Made by a program: the position numbers and the translations under genes. The notes below the pieces were generated by a model. The model was not told where the DNA came from and searched no databases. It was given only the letters and a program-made list of their open reading frames with translations. A stretch of 35,172 nucleotides of DNA from Opitutaceae bacterium (GTDB taxonomy: Bacteria; Verrucomicrobiota; Verrucomicrobiia; Opitutales; Opitutaceae): NCBI GenBank assembly GCA_005792355.1, contig SXSC01000269.1, positions 1 to 35,172 on the forward strand. The letters are read 5' to 3'. Positions 33,801 through 35,172 of this stretch are shown here, in pieces. Each line of letters starts with the position of its first letter. Positions within the stretch are counted from its first letter, which is position 1.

Positions 33801-34733
33801 TCACCGCTTGGCGGCCAGCTTGCGGAGCGCTTCGGCGGCGGGCGTGAACTTGGGATCGAGTTTCACGGCGGCTTCGTAGGCCGCGCGAGCGCCGGCGGGG
33901 TCGGATTTCTTCTCGAGGATCAGGCCGACGTGCCATTGCACGGCGGCGGGGCCGGGAGTGTTGGGCGTGACGGGCGGTGAAAGTTCGAGGTAACGGCGGA
34001 GTGAGGCGAGGCCGCGGTCGGGAAACTGGCCGGTCTGGGCGGCCAGTCTGCCGACCTGGAAGAGCGAGGCGTAGTCGTCGGCTGAGGCCTGCAGAACTTC
34101 GTCGAACTCGGCGAGCGCGCGATCGAATTTTTTCTCGGCGACGTAGAGCGTGGCGAAAGCGATGCGCCCGCGGTGGGCATCGAGCTTCTTGATGACGGCG
34201 GCTTCGGTCGCGGCCTTGTCCATGCCGCCGCCGACCAGGGAGGGCGCCTGCCGGTAATATTCGAACAGGCTCAATCGAAAATTGAGGTTGCCGGGCTCAA
34301 GTTCGGCGGCGCGCTGGTAGGCGGCGGCACACTTCTTCGCCAGGCCGAGCTGGCTGAAGACGGACGCCTTCTGCGCCGCGCGGCCGTAGGCGTCGCCGAG
34401 GACGTGATGATAGCGCCCGACGGTGGGCGCGGCCGCGACCGCCTGGTTGAGAAAGGCGACGGCCCGGTCGGGCTCGTTGCGGCGGTTGGCGAGTTGTCCG
34501 AGGTAGTAGTTCATCTCGGGATTTTTCGGGTCGCTGACGGCCAGTTTTTCGAAGACCTGCTGGGCCTCGCCGAATTTCCGGGAGTCGAAGAGCGCGCGAG
34601 CGGCCTCGAAAGTGGCGGGCTCGGCCGGAGCTGAGGCGGCGGCGTTTGCCGGGGCTTCGGCGGCGCTGGCGGCGGGTGCGACGAGGGCGTACGCGAGGAG
34701 TGCCGTGGAGACGAACGGGAGGAGGCGGGACAT
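33801..34733 (-). CDS. Secreted tetratricopeptide-repeat protein
   Basis: 310 residues, ATG 34733, signal peptide FVSTALLAYALVAPAASA. After an Ala/Pro linker, TPR-like helical pairs follow: FEAARALFDSRKFGEAQQVF, NYYLGQLANRRNEPDRAVAF, YHHVLGDAYGRAAQKAS, YQRAAELEPGNLNFRLSLF, KKFDRALAEFDEVLQ, LASLRRYLELSPP and ARAAYEAAVKLDPKFTPA. It is likely a periplasmic scaffold. Members of this type occur widely in Verrucomicrobia with the remark of CDC27-like or tetratricopeptide protein. It is upstream of the Gfo/Idh/MocA gene on the same strand, but polypurine/polypyrimidine tracts on both sides may separate transcripts. Confidence 0.87.
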   Translation of the reverse strand: MSRLLPFVSTALLAYALVAPAASAAEAPANAAASAPAEPATFEAARALFDSRKFGEAQQVFEKLAVSDPKNPEMNYYLGQLANRRNEPDRAVAFLNQAVAAAPTVGRYHHVLGDAYGRAAQKASVFSQLGLAKKCAAAYQRAAELEPGNLNFRLSLFEYYRQAPSLVGGGMDKAATEAAVIKKLDAHRGRIAFATLYVAEKKFDRALAEFDEVLQASADDYASLFQVGRLAAQTGQFPDRGLASLRRYLELSPPVTPNTPGPAAVQWHVGLILEKKSDPAGARAAYEAAVKLDPKFTPAAEALRKLAAKR

Positions 34734-35035
34734 GGGACCGGGGTCGGAGACGGAGAGAAGGGGAGATCGGCGATGGGAGACTGGAGTGGGAGAGATTTTT
34801 CCCGCGGAGGTTCCATCTCAACTTTATTCCCGCGGCAGTTGGTGGGCGGGAAATGACGGTTGCGGGGGGGCGGGGGAAACGACAGCGTGTCGCCGATGCC
34901 CTCCCCTCCGGCGAACTCGACGACGACCTGGATTTTCCGGTCGTGGCGGGCGTCGGTCCCGGTGGCGTTGACGGGCGCGATCGCCGGGTTGCCGCCACCG
35001 GCGGGGCTGCCGTGGATGCGCTGGGTCAGCGGCTA
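34734..35035 (-). other. Upstream region with a possible degraded coding remnant
   Basis: 302 bp. Nearest the TPR start is a purine-rich tract (34745-34795). Beyond it, the minus strand from about 35030 can be read as LTQRIHGSPAGGGNPAIAPV, then DRKIQVVVEFAGGEGIGDTL. This looks protein-like for about 45 residues but has no start and no recognisable family. It may be a pseudogene fragment or chance. Confidence 0.3.
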
Positions 35036-35056
35036 GTGTGCCGACCGCAAAGTAGC

Positions 35057-35133
35057 GTGACAAGTAGCGGCGAGCGCCAGCGAGTGGAGCGCGCCGGTGG
35101 TCCACTCGCTGGCGCTCGCAGCTACACGTCACG
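35057..35133. repeat. REP-like hairpin, GCGAGCGCCAGCGAGTGGA type
   Basis: The arms at 35070-35088 (GCGAGCGCCAGCGAGTGGA) and 35101-35119 are perfect 19-base complements with a 12-base loop. The stem continues after one mismatch with GTAGC/GCTAC and outside with CGTGAC/GTCACG. I recall this core as abundant in Verrucomicrobial intergenic DNA (not searched). Confidence 0.75.
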
Positions 35134-35153
35134 AAAGTTATTGGTCGCGCGGC

Positions 35154-35172
35154 TAGCCCGGATTTTTCCCCA
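35154..35172 (+). repeat. TAGCCCGGATTTTTC repeat copy at window end
   Basis: TAGCCCGGATTTTTCCCCA resembles TAGCCCGGACATTTCACAC at 1-19 and the minus-strand copy at 197-215. It is cut by the window edge. Confidence 0.45.

Overview
The window looks like chromosomal DNA of a GC-rich Verrucomicrobium, most probably family Opitutaceae (inference). Reasons: a PVC-type membrane-bound dehydrogenase fused to a haem-binding domain, a TonB receptor with two sulfatases but no SusD partner, a XylR-type regulator, a Tat-exported Gfo/Idh/MocA oxidoreductase, starts with little Shine-Dalgarno, and short palindromic repeats in most intergenic gaps. No rRNA, tRNA or CRISPR array was recognised.

Layout. 213-10681 (minus) is a compact operon-like run: TonB receptor, two formylglycine sulfatases and a secreted DUF6807/dehydrogenase/HEAT/cytochrome fusion, with a XylR-like sensor-regulator divergent at 10898. 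It reads as a locus for a sulfated polysaccharide or glycan. 12086-24630 is mixed housekeeping and accessory genes: a secreted hypothetical, a VOC protein, an SIS protein paired with a BadF-type sugar kinase, a conserved protein usually labelled 3-methyladenine glycosylase, RlmN, a HisK-type histidinol phosphatase, a GH88 hydrolase, MarC, an M20 peptidase, an orphan small ORF, an overlapping DUF4160/DUF2442 pair, and a nucleotidyltransferase-GHMP kinase fusion. 24631-25306 is gene-free and built of repeats.

25307-31065 is the strongest candidate for an undescribed system: a SIR2-like/TIR fusion followed by a 1382-residue nSTAND ATPase with a membrane segment and a WD40-like C-terminus. This combines two potential NAD-consuming effectors with a STAND sensor and resembles an anti-phage abortive-infection module. 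Directly downstream, 31184-31895 holds four copies of a 23-bp palindrome around a small helix-turn-helix gene. A second palindrome family with the same spacing (TGTCA-N2-TAAT-N3-TGACA) lies inside rlmN, where two copies are translated in frame. The window closes with a Gfo/Idh/MocA oxidoreductase, a TPR protein and a REP-like hairpin.

Functional names come from motif recognition by eye. No database search was possible.
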